The notes: generated from the sequence alone by a model not told the origin. Positions 24,698 to 33,448 are shown, counted from the stretch's first letter. The stretch is 64,000 nucleotides of DNA from an uncultured Bacilli bacterium (GCA_934086935.1 CAKOIQ010000006.1:1-64000); one strand, 5' to 3'. Numbers and translations are program-made.

Positions 24698-26442
24698 TGA
24701 ATTTAAGAGATTTATATATAAATTATTTTATTAGTAAAGGACATAAACAAATCCCATCAGCACCCGTTGTCCCAGAAAATGATGCCAGTGTCTTATTTAA
24801 TACTGCTGGCATGCAACCACTTATTCCTTATCTAATGGGAAAAGAACATCCATATGGAACCAGATTAGTTGATTATCAAAAATGTATTCGTACAACTGAT
24901 TTAGATGAAGTAGGGGACACAACTCACCATACATTCTTTGAAATGTTAGGTAACTGGTCTCTAGGTGATTATTTTAAAGATGAAAGCATTTCTTATAGTT
25001 TTGAATTCTTAACTAAAGTCTTAAACATTCCTATCGAAAGATTAGCCGTTACTGTGTATGAAGGTGATGATAAAATTCCTAAAGATGAAGTATCTGCAAA
25101 TAAATGGAAAGAACTAGGTATCAAAGAAGAAAGAATTGCTTATTTAAATGCTGAAAATAACTTCTGGATTGCTGGTGAAAGTGGGCCTTGTGGTGGAGAT
25201 ACCGAAATATTCTATTTTAGAAGTAACGATGAAATACCTGAAAAGTTTGATCCAGAAGATAATAGATGGGTTGAAATTTGGAATAACGTCTTCATGGAAT
25301 ATTATAAAGATGAAAAAGGTAATGTCACTGAACTACCCAAAAAGAACGTTGATACCGGTATGGGAATTGAAAGAACCGCTGCTATATTAGAAGGTGTTAA
25401 CGATAATTATGAATCAAGTATCTGGAAAGATGTTATTGAAAAAATTGAAGAAATAACTAATTTACCATATCATGGTAATGAAATATCTATGCGTATAATT
25501 GCTGATCATATTCGTACATCATGCTTTATCTTAAGTGATGATGCTCATGTCGTACCATCTAATACTGACCGTGGTTATATCTTAAGAAGATTAATTAGAA
25601 GAGCAATTAGACATGCTAAAAAATTAAATATTGATATTAATTCAAATTGGGAAGAAGAAATAGCCTTACTAATCATTAATAAATATAAAAAATATTATAA
25701 TGAATTAGAAAAGAATCAAGATATTGTCTTCACTGAATTAAAAAAAGAAAAAGATAAATTTAATCATACTTTAGAAAAAGGTTTAAGAGTCTTTGAAAAA
25801 GAAACTAAAAACTTAACTTCAATTGATAAAGATCTTGCTTTTAAACTATATGATACTTATGGTTTCCCAATTGAGTTAACTGAAGAACTTGCTAGTGAAA
25901 AAAATATAACTGTTGATATTCTAGGCTTTAAAGAAAAATTTAAGGAACATCAAGAAAAATCTAGAACTGCTTCTAAAGGTATGTTTAAAGGCGGTTTAGC
26001 AGGAAATACTGAAATTGAAACAAAGTATCACACTGCCACTCATTTGCTTAATGCTGCTCTTAAAATAACCGTTGGTGAAGACGTTCATCAAATGGGGTCA
26101 AACATTACTAATGAAAGAATGAGATTTGATTTCTCATGTGATCATAAATTAACCGATGAAGAAAAACAAAATACTGAAAACTTAGTTAACGAATGGATTA
26201 AACAAGGATTACCAGTATCAGTTGAAGAATTACCAAAAGAAGAGGCAGTAAAACAGGGTGCTGAGCATATGTTTATTGAAAGATACCCAGATATCGTTAC
26301 AGTATATAGTATTGGAAACGTTTCAAAAGAAATATGTATGGGACCTCATGTAAATAATACCAATGAACTAGGAACATTTAAAATAGTTAAAGAAGAAGCA
26401 TCATCTGCTGGTGTTCGAAGAATAAAAGCAATATTAATTTAA
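24697..26442 (+). CDS. alaS: Alanine--tRNA ligase, short form lacking the C-Ala domain
   Basis: A 581-residue enzyme charging tRNA-Ala. The class II catalytic core is intact (VLFNTAGMQPLIPYLMGKEH, HHTFFEMLGNWSLGDYFK, VDTGMGIERTAAIL). The tRNA-recognition domain carries RGYILRRLIRRAIRHAKK. The editing domain has zinc motifs HTATHLL and CMGPH. The protein stops at SSAGVRRIKAILI, right after the editing domain; the usual family length is about 870 residues with an oligomerisation and C-Ala region. No frameshift or continuing frame is visible downstream, and a terminator follows at once. Confidence 0.92.
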   Translation: MNLRDLYINYFISKGHKQIPSAPVVPENDASVLFNTAGMQPLIPYLMGKEHPYGTRLVDYQKCIRTTDLDEVGDTTHHTFFEMLGNWSLGDYFKDESISYSFEFLTKVLNIPIERLAVTVYEGDDKIPKDEVSANKWKELGIKEERIAYLNAENNFWIAGESGPCGGDTEIFYFRSNDEIPEKFDPEDNRWVEIWNNVFMEYYKDEKGNVTELPKKNVDTGMGIERTAAILEGVNDNYESSIWKDVIEKIEEITNLPYHGNEISMRIIADHIRTSCFILSDDAHVVPSNTDRGYILRRLIRRAIRHAKKLNIDINSNWEEEIALLIINKYKKYYNELEKNQDIVFTELKKEKDKFNHTLEKGLRVFEKETKNLTSIDKDLAFKLYDTYGFPIELTEELASEKNITVDILGFKEKFKEHQEKSRTASKGMFKGGLAGNTEIETKYHTATHLLNAALKITVGEDVHQMGSNITNERMRFDFSCDHKLTDEEKQNTENLVNEWIKQGLPVSVEELPKEEAVKQGAEHMFIERYPDIVTVYSIGNVSKEICMGPHVNNTNELGTFKIVKEEASSAGVRRIKAILI

Positions 26443-26444
26443 TA

Positions 26445-26468
26445 AAGTGATTACAAAATCACTTTTTT
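26445..26468 (+). terminator. Terminator after alaS
   Basis: Stem AAGTGATT / AATCACTT, loop ACAA, T run. It supports a genuine gene end for the short alaS. Confidence 0.85.
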
Positions 26469-26527
26469 AGTTTATAATAAAAAGGAAAAGAAGTATTTTA
26501 ACGTAATATAAATAATAGGAGGAATTT

Positions 26528-27037
26528 ATGAAAAAAATATCTATGTTAAACCCATATTCTTTTTATTATTTATGGAATCATCAACAAGAAGATTATTTAA
26601 ACAATGTCATAAATAGTATTTTAAATACTAAAAGTAAATGGAAGTTATTAGATTTCTTTAATGATAAAAAAAATAATGTTAGAAGTTATGTAATTTTTGA
26701 ATCAAAAAATAAAATAGTTCTTATTGATTTTAACTTTGACAAAAGTGATCATTTATTAAAGATTGATTTTCCTTTATTTAATTATTTAAAATATCTTTAT
26801 AAAAAGAAAGTATATTTAATTATTTTAAATAATTTTATTGATATGAATCATACTCATAATAATATGTTTGATATTTATATTAATGATTCAAATAAAGATG
26901 TTATTAAATACTTATTTTTAGATGATTATAATACTCAATTAAAGTTAAATAAAGATATAACTGAGTGTTTATATAGTATGGATGATAAAACTTATGATCT
27001 TTATTTACATGAAATAGAATTAAAAGATAAATTATGA
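26528..27037 (+). CDS. Unknown 169-residue protein upstream of lepA
   Basis: I do not recognise the family. It is predicted soluble, rich in Asn, Lys, Tyr and Phe, with alternating beta-like strands (VIFESKNKIVLIDFNFD, KKVYLIILNNFIDMN) and an acidic, helical C-terminus. The strong RBS (AGGAGGA) supports translation. Its stop lies 26 nt before lepA and overlaps a putative lepA -10 (TGATAAAAT at 27035-27043). No catalytic motif can be assigned. Confidence 0.6.
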   Translation: MKKISMLNPYSFYYLWNHQQEDYLNNVINSILNTKSKWKLLDFFNDKKNNVRSYVIFESKNKIVLIDFNFDKSDHLLKIDFPLFNYLKYLYKKKVYLIILNNFIDMNHTHNNMFDIYINDSNKDVIKYLFLDDYNTQLKLNKDITECLYSMDDKTYDLYLHEIELKDKL

Positions 27038-27062
27038 TAAAATATTTAGCGGAAGTGATTTT

Positions 27063-28838
27063 ATGAACCACATTAGAAATTTTTGCATTATAGCTCATAT
27101 TGATCATGGTAAATCTACTTTAGCTGACCGTATTTTAGAACTTACTGGGTCAGTTACTAAAAGAGAGATGAAAGATCAAATATTAGACTCTATGGATATT
27201 GAAAGAGAAAGAGGTATAACTATTAAGTTAAATGCTGTTGAGCTTTCTTATAAGGGTTATACTCTTCATTTAATAGATACTCCAGGTCATGTTGATTTTA
27301 GTTATGAAGTATCAAGAAGTTTAGCTGCATGTGATGGAGCATTATTAGTAGTTGATGCTGCTCAAGGTATTGAAGCTCAAACTCTTGCTAATTTATATCT
27401 AGCTTTAAATAATGATTTAACTATCATTCCAGTAATTAATAAAATTGATTTACCTAATGCTGATATTCCTAAAGTTAAAAAAGAACTTATTGATGTATTA
27501 GGCTTTAAAGATGAAGATATTATTCTATGTTCTGGTAAAACTGGAGAAGGTGTAGATAAACTATTAGATGCCATTATTGATAAAATCAATCCTCCTAAAG
27601 AAATTGAAGGTGGTACCAAGGCATTAATATTTGATTCATATTTTGATCCATACCGTGGTGTTATTGCTTCTGTATGCGTTAAAAGTGGTGAAATCAAAGC
27701 ATCAGACACTATTATTATGATGAGTACTGGTGCTGAATATCAAATAACCGAATTAGGAGTAAATACACCATCTCCCAAACCATTAGATAAATTAACTGCT
27801 GGATCTGTAGGTTGGGTTGCTGCCAGTATTAAAACAATAGATACTGTAAGAGTTGGAGATACAATAACTACCAAAGAGAATAAAGCAGATAAACCATTAG
27901 CAGGTTATAAACCTATGAAACCAATGGTTTATAGTGGAATTTATCCCATCGAACCAAATAAATTTGATCATTTAAAAGAAGCTTTAGAAAAATTAAAACT
28001 AAATGATGCCTCATTAACATTTGATCCAGAAACATCAGAAGCCCTTGGGTTTGGCTTTAGATGTGGTTTCTTAGGGCTTCTTCATATGGAAATAATTGAA
28101 GAACGAATTAAAAGAGAATTCAATATCGATATTATTGCAACATCACCATCAGTTATTTACAAAGTTAATCTAACAAATGGAACAACCATCGAAGTAGATA
28201 ACCCTTGTGAAATGCCTGAAAAAGTAAAAATAGCAAGCATAATGGAACCATATGTTAATGCTAGTATCTTTGTTCCAAGTGAATACATTGGACCCATCAT
28301 GGATCTATGTCAAGAAAAAAGAGGTATTTATAAAACCACTGAATTTATTGATGAAAAAAGAGTAAATATTCATTACGAGTTACCTCTTGCCGAAATTGTC
28401 TTTGATTTCTTTGATAAATTAAAAAGTTATACCAAAGGATATGCTTCATTTGATTATGAATTATCAGACTATAAAATTAGTGATTTAGTAAAAATGGATA
28501 TCCTAATTAATGGAGAAATAGTAGATGCCTTATCATTAATAGTTCATAAAGATGCTGCTTACCACCGTGGTATGATGATAACAAAATCATTAAGAACATT
28601 AATTCCAAGACAATTATTTGAAGTACCAATTCAAGCATCAATCGGGTCAAAAGTAATTGCCAGAGAAAACATCAGTGCCATGAAGAAAAACGTATTAGCC
28701 AAATGTTATGGTGGCGATGTTTCCAGAAAAAGAAAATTATTAGAAAAGCAAAAAGAAGGTAAAAAGAAAATGAAAATGGTAGGTTCAGTTGAAGTCCCAC
28801 CAGAAGCCTTTTTAAGTATCTTAAAAACTGATAAATAA
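27063..28838 (+). CDS. lepA: Elongation factor 4 (LepA)
   Basis: A 591-residue translational GTPase acting on ribosomes under stress and in initiation. G1 is AHIDHGKSTLADRI, G2 is ERERGITIKL, G3 is DTPGHVDF and G4 is NKIDLP. The LepA-specific C-terminal domain ends with VLAKCYGGDVSRKRKLLEKQ and KEGKKKMK. In Bacillus lepA is followed by hemW and hrcA; here a surface gene separates lepA and hemW. Confidence 0.97.
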   Translation: MNHIRNFCIIAHIDHGKSTLADRILELTGSVTKREMKDQILDSMDIERERGITIKLNAVELSYKGYTLHLIDTPGHVDFSYEVSRSLAACDGALLVVDAAQGIEAQTLANLYLALNNDLTIIPVINKIDLPNADIPKVKKELIDVLGFKDEDIILCSGKTGEGVDKLLDAIIDKINPPKEIEGGTKALIFDSYFDPYRGVIASVCVKSGEIKASDTIIMMSTGAEYQITELGVNTPSPKPLDKLTAGSVGWVAASIKTIDTVRVGDTITTKENKADKPLAGYKPMKPMVYSGIYPIEPNKFDHLKEALEKLKLNDASLTFDPETSEALGFGFRCGFLGLLHMEIIEERIKREFNIDIIATSPSVIYKVNLTNGTTIEVDNPCEMPEKVKIASIMEPYVNASIFVPSEYIGPIMDLCQEKRGIYKTTEFIDEKRVNIHYELPLAEIVFDFFDKLKSYTKGYASFDYELSDYKISDLVKMDILINGEIVDALSLIVHKDAAYHRGMMITKSLRTLIPRQLFEVPIQASIGSKVIARENISAMKKNVLAKCYGGDVSRKRKLLEKQKEGKKKMKMVGSVEVPPEAFLSILKTDK

Positions 28839-28842
28839 CATT

Positions 28843-28869
28843 AAAACGATATTTCAAATATCGTTTTTT
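28843..28869 (+). terminator. Terminator after lepA
   Basis: Stem AAAACGATATTT / AAATATCGTTTT, followed by T. It lies just before the promoter module of the next gene. Confidence 0.88.
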
Positions 28870-28905
28870 AATTCACTACCGTACATTTGACTTACATGTA
28901 AATTT

Positions 28906-28966
28906 ACATAGAACAAAAAATTCAATTTGTTAACCTTGACCGGGAGGGGGTATTATAGTACAATAA
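28906..28966 (+). promoter_or_regulatory. Shared surface-gene promoter module, copy 2 (17-bp spacer)
   Basis: ACATAGAACAAAAAATTC is followed by AATTTGTTAACC, TTGACC (28936-28941), spacer GGGAGGGGGTATTATAG (17 bp) and TACAAT (28959-28964). It is nearly identical to the module at 43248-43308. The G3-A-G5 tract inside the spacer is striking in such AT-rich DNA. Optimal spacing suggests an active promoter. Confidence 0.75.
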
Positions 28967-28995
28967 AATAGAAAAATAAGGAGTGTTTGTTAACC
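28926..28995 (+). repeat. Direct repeat TTTGTTAACC flanking the promoter and RBS, copy 2
   Basis: TTTGTTAACC occurs at 28926-28935 and 28986-28995, the latter abutting ATG 28996. The period is 60 bp, against 54 bp at 244-307; the difference equals the six bases lost from the G tract there. Confidence 0.65.
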
Positions 28996-30528
28996 ATGAA
29001 TAAAAAACAAAAAATAGTATTATTAGTAACCATATTATTTCTGGTTTTATTATGTGGAGGATTATCATATGCTTTCTTTTCAACAGTAACTAATAACGAA
29101 TCATCATCAACGATTCTTGCTAAAGGTGGAAGAATGACAATAAAGTATGCCAATGGTTCCGGTACTATTAAAATGCAAAATATTTATCCAAGAGAAGAGG
29201 CCTGGGTAAATAAAACATTTACTGTAACTGGTAACAATACCACTGATTTAGAAATGAATTATAGATTGTATTTAGTTGTTAATAAAAATACTTTTAATTT
29301 TGGAGATTTAACATATTCAATAAGTGGAACAGCAACCAATTTAGCAGATACTTTAATAAGTAAAGCTAATCAGCCAATTCCCAGAATGGGACAAGTACTT
29401 ATGGGAGCAGGTAGCTTTAAATCGAAAACATCAACCCATTCATATAATTTAAGAATATTTTATAAAGAGACTGGTGAAAATCAAAATAATGGACAAGAAG
29501 CAAAGTTCAGTGCTTATGTAAAAATAGATTCAGGAAGTACACTTGCATATGATGCATTAATGGAGGGTAATAAAAATACATATGCATATAGTCTAGCATT
29601 TAATGGACCCATTGATAGAGAAGAAGTAGAAACAATAATATTTAATAATACAAACACTGTACCAAGTAATGCAATTAACTCATGGGATGTAAGTGATAAG
29701 CAAAATGGAAGTGTCATGGCATATACTTTAGATGAAGATAATGATGGTTTATATGAAGTATATATTGGTCAAAATGGAGGAGTAGTAGCAAATCCCAATT
29801 CTCAATATTTATTTGCTGTATTTTCAAAACTAGAAACTCTTAATTTAACCAATCTAGACACATCCAAAGTAACAGACATGTCAAGAATGTTTTTTTCTAA
29901 TAAAGCAACCACATTAGATTTAAGTAGTTTTGATACAAGCAATGTTATCAATATGAGCGAAATGTTTTCTCTTAATAAGGCAACCAGTTTAAATTTAAGT
30001 AGATTTGATACTTCAAAGGTAACAAATATGTATAATATGTTTTATGGAAGTCAAGCAACAACATTAGATTTAAGTTCATTTGATACCTCAAAAGTAACAG
30101 ATATGTCTGGTATGTTTTTTGCAAGTGACGCAACCACATTAGATTTAAGTAATTTTGATACCTCAAAAGTAACCAATATGTCATGGATGTTTTATGAAAA
30201 TAAAGCAACAACATTAGATTTAAGTAATTTTGATACCTCAAAAGTAACGGATATGTCAAATATGTTTTGGGACAGTAGAGCAACAACATTAGATTTAAGT
30301 AATTTTAATACCTCAAAAGTAACCGATATGTCATATATGTTTTGTGACAGTAGAGCAACCATTTTAGACCTAAGCAGCTTTGATACATCGAATGTTAGAG
30401 ATATGACTTGTATATTAATGAATAGTGCTGCAACAAGTGGATATGCACGTACTCAAACTGATGCAGATAAATTTAATGCAAGTAGTGGAAAACCATCTGG
30501 TCTAACATTTGTTGTGAAAACATCATAA
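28996..30528 (+). CDS. Chimeric surface protein: TasA-like N-terminus with DUF285 repeats
   Basis: A 510-residue exported protein. Residues 1-180 match the N-terminal module of 308, 22197 and 43334 (LSYAFFSTVTNNES, WVNKTFTVTGNNTTDL). From about 200 it switches to the DUF285 module of 13336 (AFNGPIDREEVETII, SWDVSDKQNGSVMAYTLDED). About seven 25-residue repeats with DTSKVTNMSxMF follow, ending in the cap GYARTQTDADKFNASS. It therefore joins two architectures. ATG 28996 matches the Met used by the 43334 homologue; TTG 28987 is an upstream alternative. It interrupts lepA-hemW. Function is inferred as an adhesin or antigen. Confidence 0.82.
   Translation: MNKKQKIVLLVTILFLVLLCGGLSYAFFSTVTNNESSSTILAKGGRMTIKYANGSGTIKMQNIYPREEAWVNKTFTVTGNNTTDLEMNYRLYLVVNKNTFNFGDLTYSISGTATNLADTLISKANQPIPRMGQVLMGAGSFKSKTSTHSYNLRIFYKETGENQNNGQEAKFSAYVKIDSGSTLAYDALMEGNKNTYAYSLAFNGPIDREEVETIIFNNTNTVPSNAINSWDVSDKQNGSVMAYTLDEDNDGLYEVYIGQNGGVVANPNSQYLFAVFSKLETLNLTNLDTSKVTDMSRMFFSNKATTLDLSSFDTSNVINMSEMFSLNKATSLNLSRFDTSKVTNMYNMFYGSQATTLDLSSFDTSKVTDMSGMFFASDATTLDLSNFDTSKVTNMSWMFYENKATTLDLSNFDTSKVTDMSNMFWDSRATTLDLSNFNTSKVTDMSYMFCDSRATILDLSSFDTSNVRDMTCILMNSAATSGYARTQTDADKFNASSGKPSGLTFVVKTS
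29806..30429 (+). repeat. Coding DUF285 repeat array (75-bp units)
   Basis: Seven to eight 75-bp units encode ATTLDLSNFDTSKVTDMSxM-type repeats, all of the Ser/Leu type and fairly uniform (for example the units starting near 30139, 30211 and 30289). It lacks the Lys/Gly unit found in the 13336 gene. Confidence 0.8.
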
Positions 30529-30551
30529 GTTCAGTAATTCTGAACTTTTTT
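30527..30551 (+). terminator. Terminator after the chimeric surface gene
   Basis: Stem AAGTTCAG / CTGAACTT with loop TAATT and a T run. It has the same stem sequence as the terminator of the 13336 gene, indicating that the 3' ends share ancestry. Confidence 0.9.
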
Positions 30552-30552
30552 G

Positions 30553-30581
30553 TTGTTTTTCCTTAATAAAAAAAGTATAAT
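30553..30581 (+). promoter_or_regulatory. hemW promoter
   Basis: TTGTTT (30553-30558), 17-bp spacer, TATAAT (30576-30581), with hemW starting 18 nt later. It gives hemW its own promoter after the inserted surface gene. Confidence 0.7.
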
Positions 30582-30598
30582 TTAAATGGTGGTAAAAT

Positions 30599-31681
30599 AT
30601 GAAGCATGTTTATATTCATATTCCTTTTTGTAAAAATATCTGTTCATACTGTGATTTTTGTAAAATGTTTTATAATGAAAAATTTGCATCCAATTATCTG
30701 AATGCATTAGAAAAAGAAGTAAATGAATTCTACATGGGGGAGAAGGTTAATACAATTTACATTGGTGGTGGTACTCCTTCATGTCTAAAAGAAAAAGAAC
30801 TAGAACAATTATTTAATATAATTAAAGTATTTAATCGCACAACTGATTGTGAAATAACTTTTGAATGTAATCCTGATGATATAAATGATAATTTATTATC
30901 TAAACTTGTTGTTAAAGGAGTAAATCGTATTAGTATTGGAGTTCAATCATTTAATGTTAAAAATCTAAAATTCATGGAAAGAGAATCAAATTTTGAAGAT
31001 ATTCGTACCAAAATGAATTTAATTAGATATTATGGCATAAATAACATCAATTTAGATTTAATGTATGCAATTCCTGGAGAAACTCTTGAAACACTAAAGA
31101 AAGATATTAAATTATTTTTAAAATTAAAACCTGAACATATCAGTACTTATTCATTAATTATAGAACAACATACTAAAATAAATAATTTACATGTAACTAA
31201 TATTGATGAAGAGTTAGATTTAAAAATGTATGAATATATTTGTAAAAAACTTAAAAGAAGAGGATATCTTCATTATGAAGTGAGTAACTTTGCTCTTTCA
31301 GGATATCAATCTAAACATAATTTAAGTTATTGGAATAATGAAGAATATTATGGTTTTGGTCTTGGAGCAGCCGGATATATTAATGGTTTTAGATATGAAA
31401 ATACTCGAAATTTAAATGATTACATCGATGAAAAATATCGTGAATCAGAAGCTCTATTATCTAAACAAGAAATTATGGAATACGAAGTAATGCTTGGATT
31501 AAGAAAGATAGAAGGAATAAATTTACAAGATTTTTATGATAAATATGAAGTAAATATTCAAGAGGTATTTCCTGTTAAACCTTTAATAAAAAATAAGGAA
31601 CTTATCTATAAAAATGGTTATTTATTTATAAACCCTGAAAAAATATATGTTATGAATGAAATACTTTTAAAATTAATATAA
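30599..31681 (+). CDS. hemW: Radical SAM heme chaperone HemW
   Basis: A 360-residue radical SAM protein related to oxygen-independent coproporphyrinogen III oxidase. The N-terminal cluster motif is CKNICSYCDF (CX3CX2C), followed by YIGGGTPSCL and the later family block SNFALSGYQSKHNLSYWNN. HemW proteins bind heme and are not active HemN enzymes; a neighbouring lepA and the 360-residue size fit HemW. Confidence 0.93.
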   Translation: MKHVYIHIPFCKNICSYCDFCKMFYNEKFASNYLNALEKEVNEFYMGEKVNTIYIGGGTPSCLKEKELEQLFNIIKVFNRTTDCEITFECNPDDINDNLLSKLVVKGVNRISIGVQSFNVKNLKFMERESNFEDIRTKMNLIRYYGINNINLDLMYAIPGETLETLKKDIKLFLKLKPEHISTYSLIIEQHTKINNLHVTNIDEELDLKMYEYICKKLKRRGYLHYEVSNFALSGYQSKHNLSYWNNEEYYGFGLGAAGYINGFRYENTRNLNDYIDEKYRESEALLSKQEIMEYEVMLGLRKIEGINLQDFYDKYEVNIQEVFPVKPLIKNKELIYKNGYLFINPEKIYVMNEILLKLI

Positions 31682-31692
31682 TTATTATGGAC

Positions 31693-31720
31693 TTGCAAAA
31701 ATATCATAATATGATAAAAT
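31693..31720 (+). promoter_or_regulatory. Promoter of the cohesin-like surface gene
   Basis: TTGCAA (31693-31698), 16-bp spacer, TGA-TAAAAT (31715-31720, extended -10). The gene starts 26 nt downstream, so the ATG-less upstream in-frame extension from 31687 is excluded. Confidence 0.7.
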
Positions 31721-31746
31721 TAGTTTATAGTAAAAGAGGTTGTAAA

Positions 31747-33123
31747 ATGAAAATTAAAAAATATTTATTAGCTTTGTTTTTAATGTTTGCTTTTATTAGT
31801 AATGTAAATGCTGCTAGTTTATCATTAGAAACAGATACGACTACAATAAATGAAGATGGTAATATCAAAGTTAATATTAAATTAAATCTAGATAGCACAG
31901 AAACTATAGATAAAGTACAATTTAAATTAGCTTATGATAAAAGTTTATTAAAACCAAACTTAGATAATAATTCATTTGGATATGCTCAGGCATTAACTGA
32001 TGATAGTGTTTTTATTGCTGCAAGTGATAAACTAACATCTGGTAATATTGGTACTCTTGTTCTTACCGCTTTAACATTACCAGAAGATGTTTCCTATTCA
32101 ACAAAAACATTATTTCAAATCACTAATGTAGAATTTAAAAATAAGGAAACTAGTACGAATGGAGAAAGCATTCAAAAAGATTTTACTATTAAAAATAACC
32201 CTCGTACAACAACTGCACCTTTAAATACCAGTGCTAAATTAAGCGGTTTTACAGTTGCTAACGCCACAATTAAACCAGCTTTTGATAAAAGTATTAAAGA
32301 TTATAAAATTTATGTAAATAAAGATACTATTAAACAAGTAACAATTAAACCAACAACAGAAGAATCAGGAGCAAACTATACTGTAACTTGTTCAGTAGGA
32401 TGTGCCCCAGATTCAAATGTTCCAAATAAAATAAACATTTCTATGGGTAAGAATATTGCTATATTTACCTTTACAAGTGAAGATGGTAAGAATACTGAAA
32501 CTTATAATTTTACCATTTATCGTGGCGAAACAACTGATGGTTCAAATTATTTAGCTAGTTTAAATATTAAAGGATTCAAAATTGCTGAAGAATTTGATAA
32601 AAATAAATTAGATTACACCGCAACAGTTGATTACGAAACAGAAAGTATTGAAATAGATGCTTTAGGTGAAGATGAAAATGCTGATATTCAAATTAAAGGC
32701 AATGAAAACCTTAAAGTTGGTGAAAATGTTATAACAATAACTGTAACATCAGCTGAAACTGAAGAAAAGAAAATTTATAATATTACAGTTACAAGGGAAG
32801 AATTTAAAGAAAATACAACAACTACAACTGCACCAGTAATTGCTCCAACTGTTAAGAAAAATAATAATAAACTACTAATAATTTTATTAATTGTTGGTAG
32901 TACACTAATTATTGGTTTATCCGCATACTTTATTTTCTTCTATAAGAAAAAAGATAATAAGAAAGATAAAAAGAAACAAGAAGCAGATGAAAAAGCATTA
33001 GCTCGTGAAGAAGCACTTCAAAAAACATTTACTAATTTAGAAAAAGAACCAACGAGTGTTGATGATGCACTTAGAGATTTAATGCAAACCAAAGAAATAT
33101 CTGATGTTAATCAAGAATCATAA
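31747..33123 (+). CDS. Membrane-anchored protein with cohesin-like and cadherin-like domains
   Basis: A 458-residue surface protein. A signal peptide (KKYLLALFLMFAFISNVNAA) precedes a cohesin-like beta domain (about 25-155: VQFKLAYDKSLLKPN). Two cadherin-like beta-sandwich domains of the PF12733 type follow (about 165-265 and 275-365; the second has LASLNIKGFKIAEEFDKN, LDYTATVD). A Thr-rich linker leads to a transmembrane segment (about 378-400) and a basic then acidic cytoplasmic tail. ATG 31747 follows AGAGG. The domains suggest protein-protein or carbohydrate-linked adhesion; the ligand is unknown. Confidence 0.75.
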   Translation: MKIKKYLLALFLMFAFISNVNAASLSLETDTTTINEDGNIKVNIKLNLDSTETIDKVQFKLAYDKSLLKPNLDNNSFGYAQALTDDSVFIAASDKLTSGNIGTLVLTALTLPEDVSYSTKTLFQITNVEFKNKETSTNGESIQKDFTIKNNPRTTTAPLNTSAKLSGFTVANATIKPAFDKSIKDYKIYVNKDTIKQVTIKPTTEESGANYTVTCSVGCAPDSNVPNKINISMGKNIAIFTFTSEDGKNTETYNFTIYRGETTDGSNYLASLNIKGFKIAEEFDKNKLDYTATVDYETESIEIDALGEDENADIQIKGNENLKVGENVITITVTSAETEEKKIYNITVTREEFKENTTTTTAPVIAPTVKKNNNKLLIILLIVGSTLIIGLSAYFIFFYKKKDNKKDKKKQEADEKALAREEALQKTFTNLEKEPTSVDDALRDLMQTKEISDVNQES

Positions 33124-33143
33124 AATTTATGATTCTTTTTTTC
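33114..33143 (+). terminator. Terminator after the cohesin-like gene
   Basis: Stem AGAATCATAAA / TTTATGATTCT, followed by a T run. It overlaps the stop codon. Confidence 0.88.
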
Positions 33144-33152
33144 TCTCTAACC

Positions 33153-33181
33153 TTGAATAAGCAATAGACAAATGATAAAAT
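33153..33181 (+). promoter_or_regulatory. ireB operon promoter
   Basis: TTGAAT (33153-33158), 17-bp spacer, TGA-TAAAAT (33176-33181), 22 nt before ireB. Confidence 0.75.
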
Positions 33182-33202
33182 ATTAGTATCTGAGGTGATA
33201 GT

Positions 33203-33448
33203 ATGTTAGAAAAGACTAATCTATTTGAAAAACAAGAAATAGAAAATGCTCTTATCAGTAAGACTTTATTTGAAGTATATGAAGTTTTAGAAGAAAGAGG
33301 ATATAATCCAATTAATCAATTAGTTGGATATTTAATATCAGGAGATCCTGGTTATATCTCATCATATAAAGGAGCCCGAGATAAAATATTAGAAATAGAT
33401 CGTACTAAAATCTTAATGACAATTATAGAAAGTTATTTAAGAAAATGA
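33203..33448 (+). CDS. ireB: IreB family regulatory phosphoprotein
   Basis: An 81-residue protein of the UPF0297/YrzL family. In enterococci IreB is phosphorylated by the PASTA kinase IreK and modulates cephalosporin tolerance. Family blocks are ISKTLFEVYEVLEERGYNP, INQLVGYLISGDPGYI and ARDKI. It overlaps ruvX (ATGA) and uses a TGA stop. The order ireB-ruvX-yrzB is conserved in Bacilli. Confidence 0.94.
   Translation: MLEKTNLFEKQEIENALISKTLFEVYEVLEERGYNPINQLVGYLISGDPGYISSYKGARDKILEIDRTKILMTIIESYLRK

Noticed and set aside
27377..27709. Minus-strand ORF within lepA, and similar overlapping frames in dnaK, era, gpsA and alaS
   Set aside because: They lie wholly inside strongly conserved genes in other frames, with no RBS of their own.
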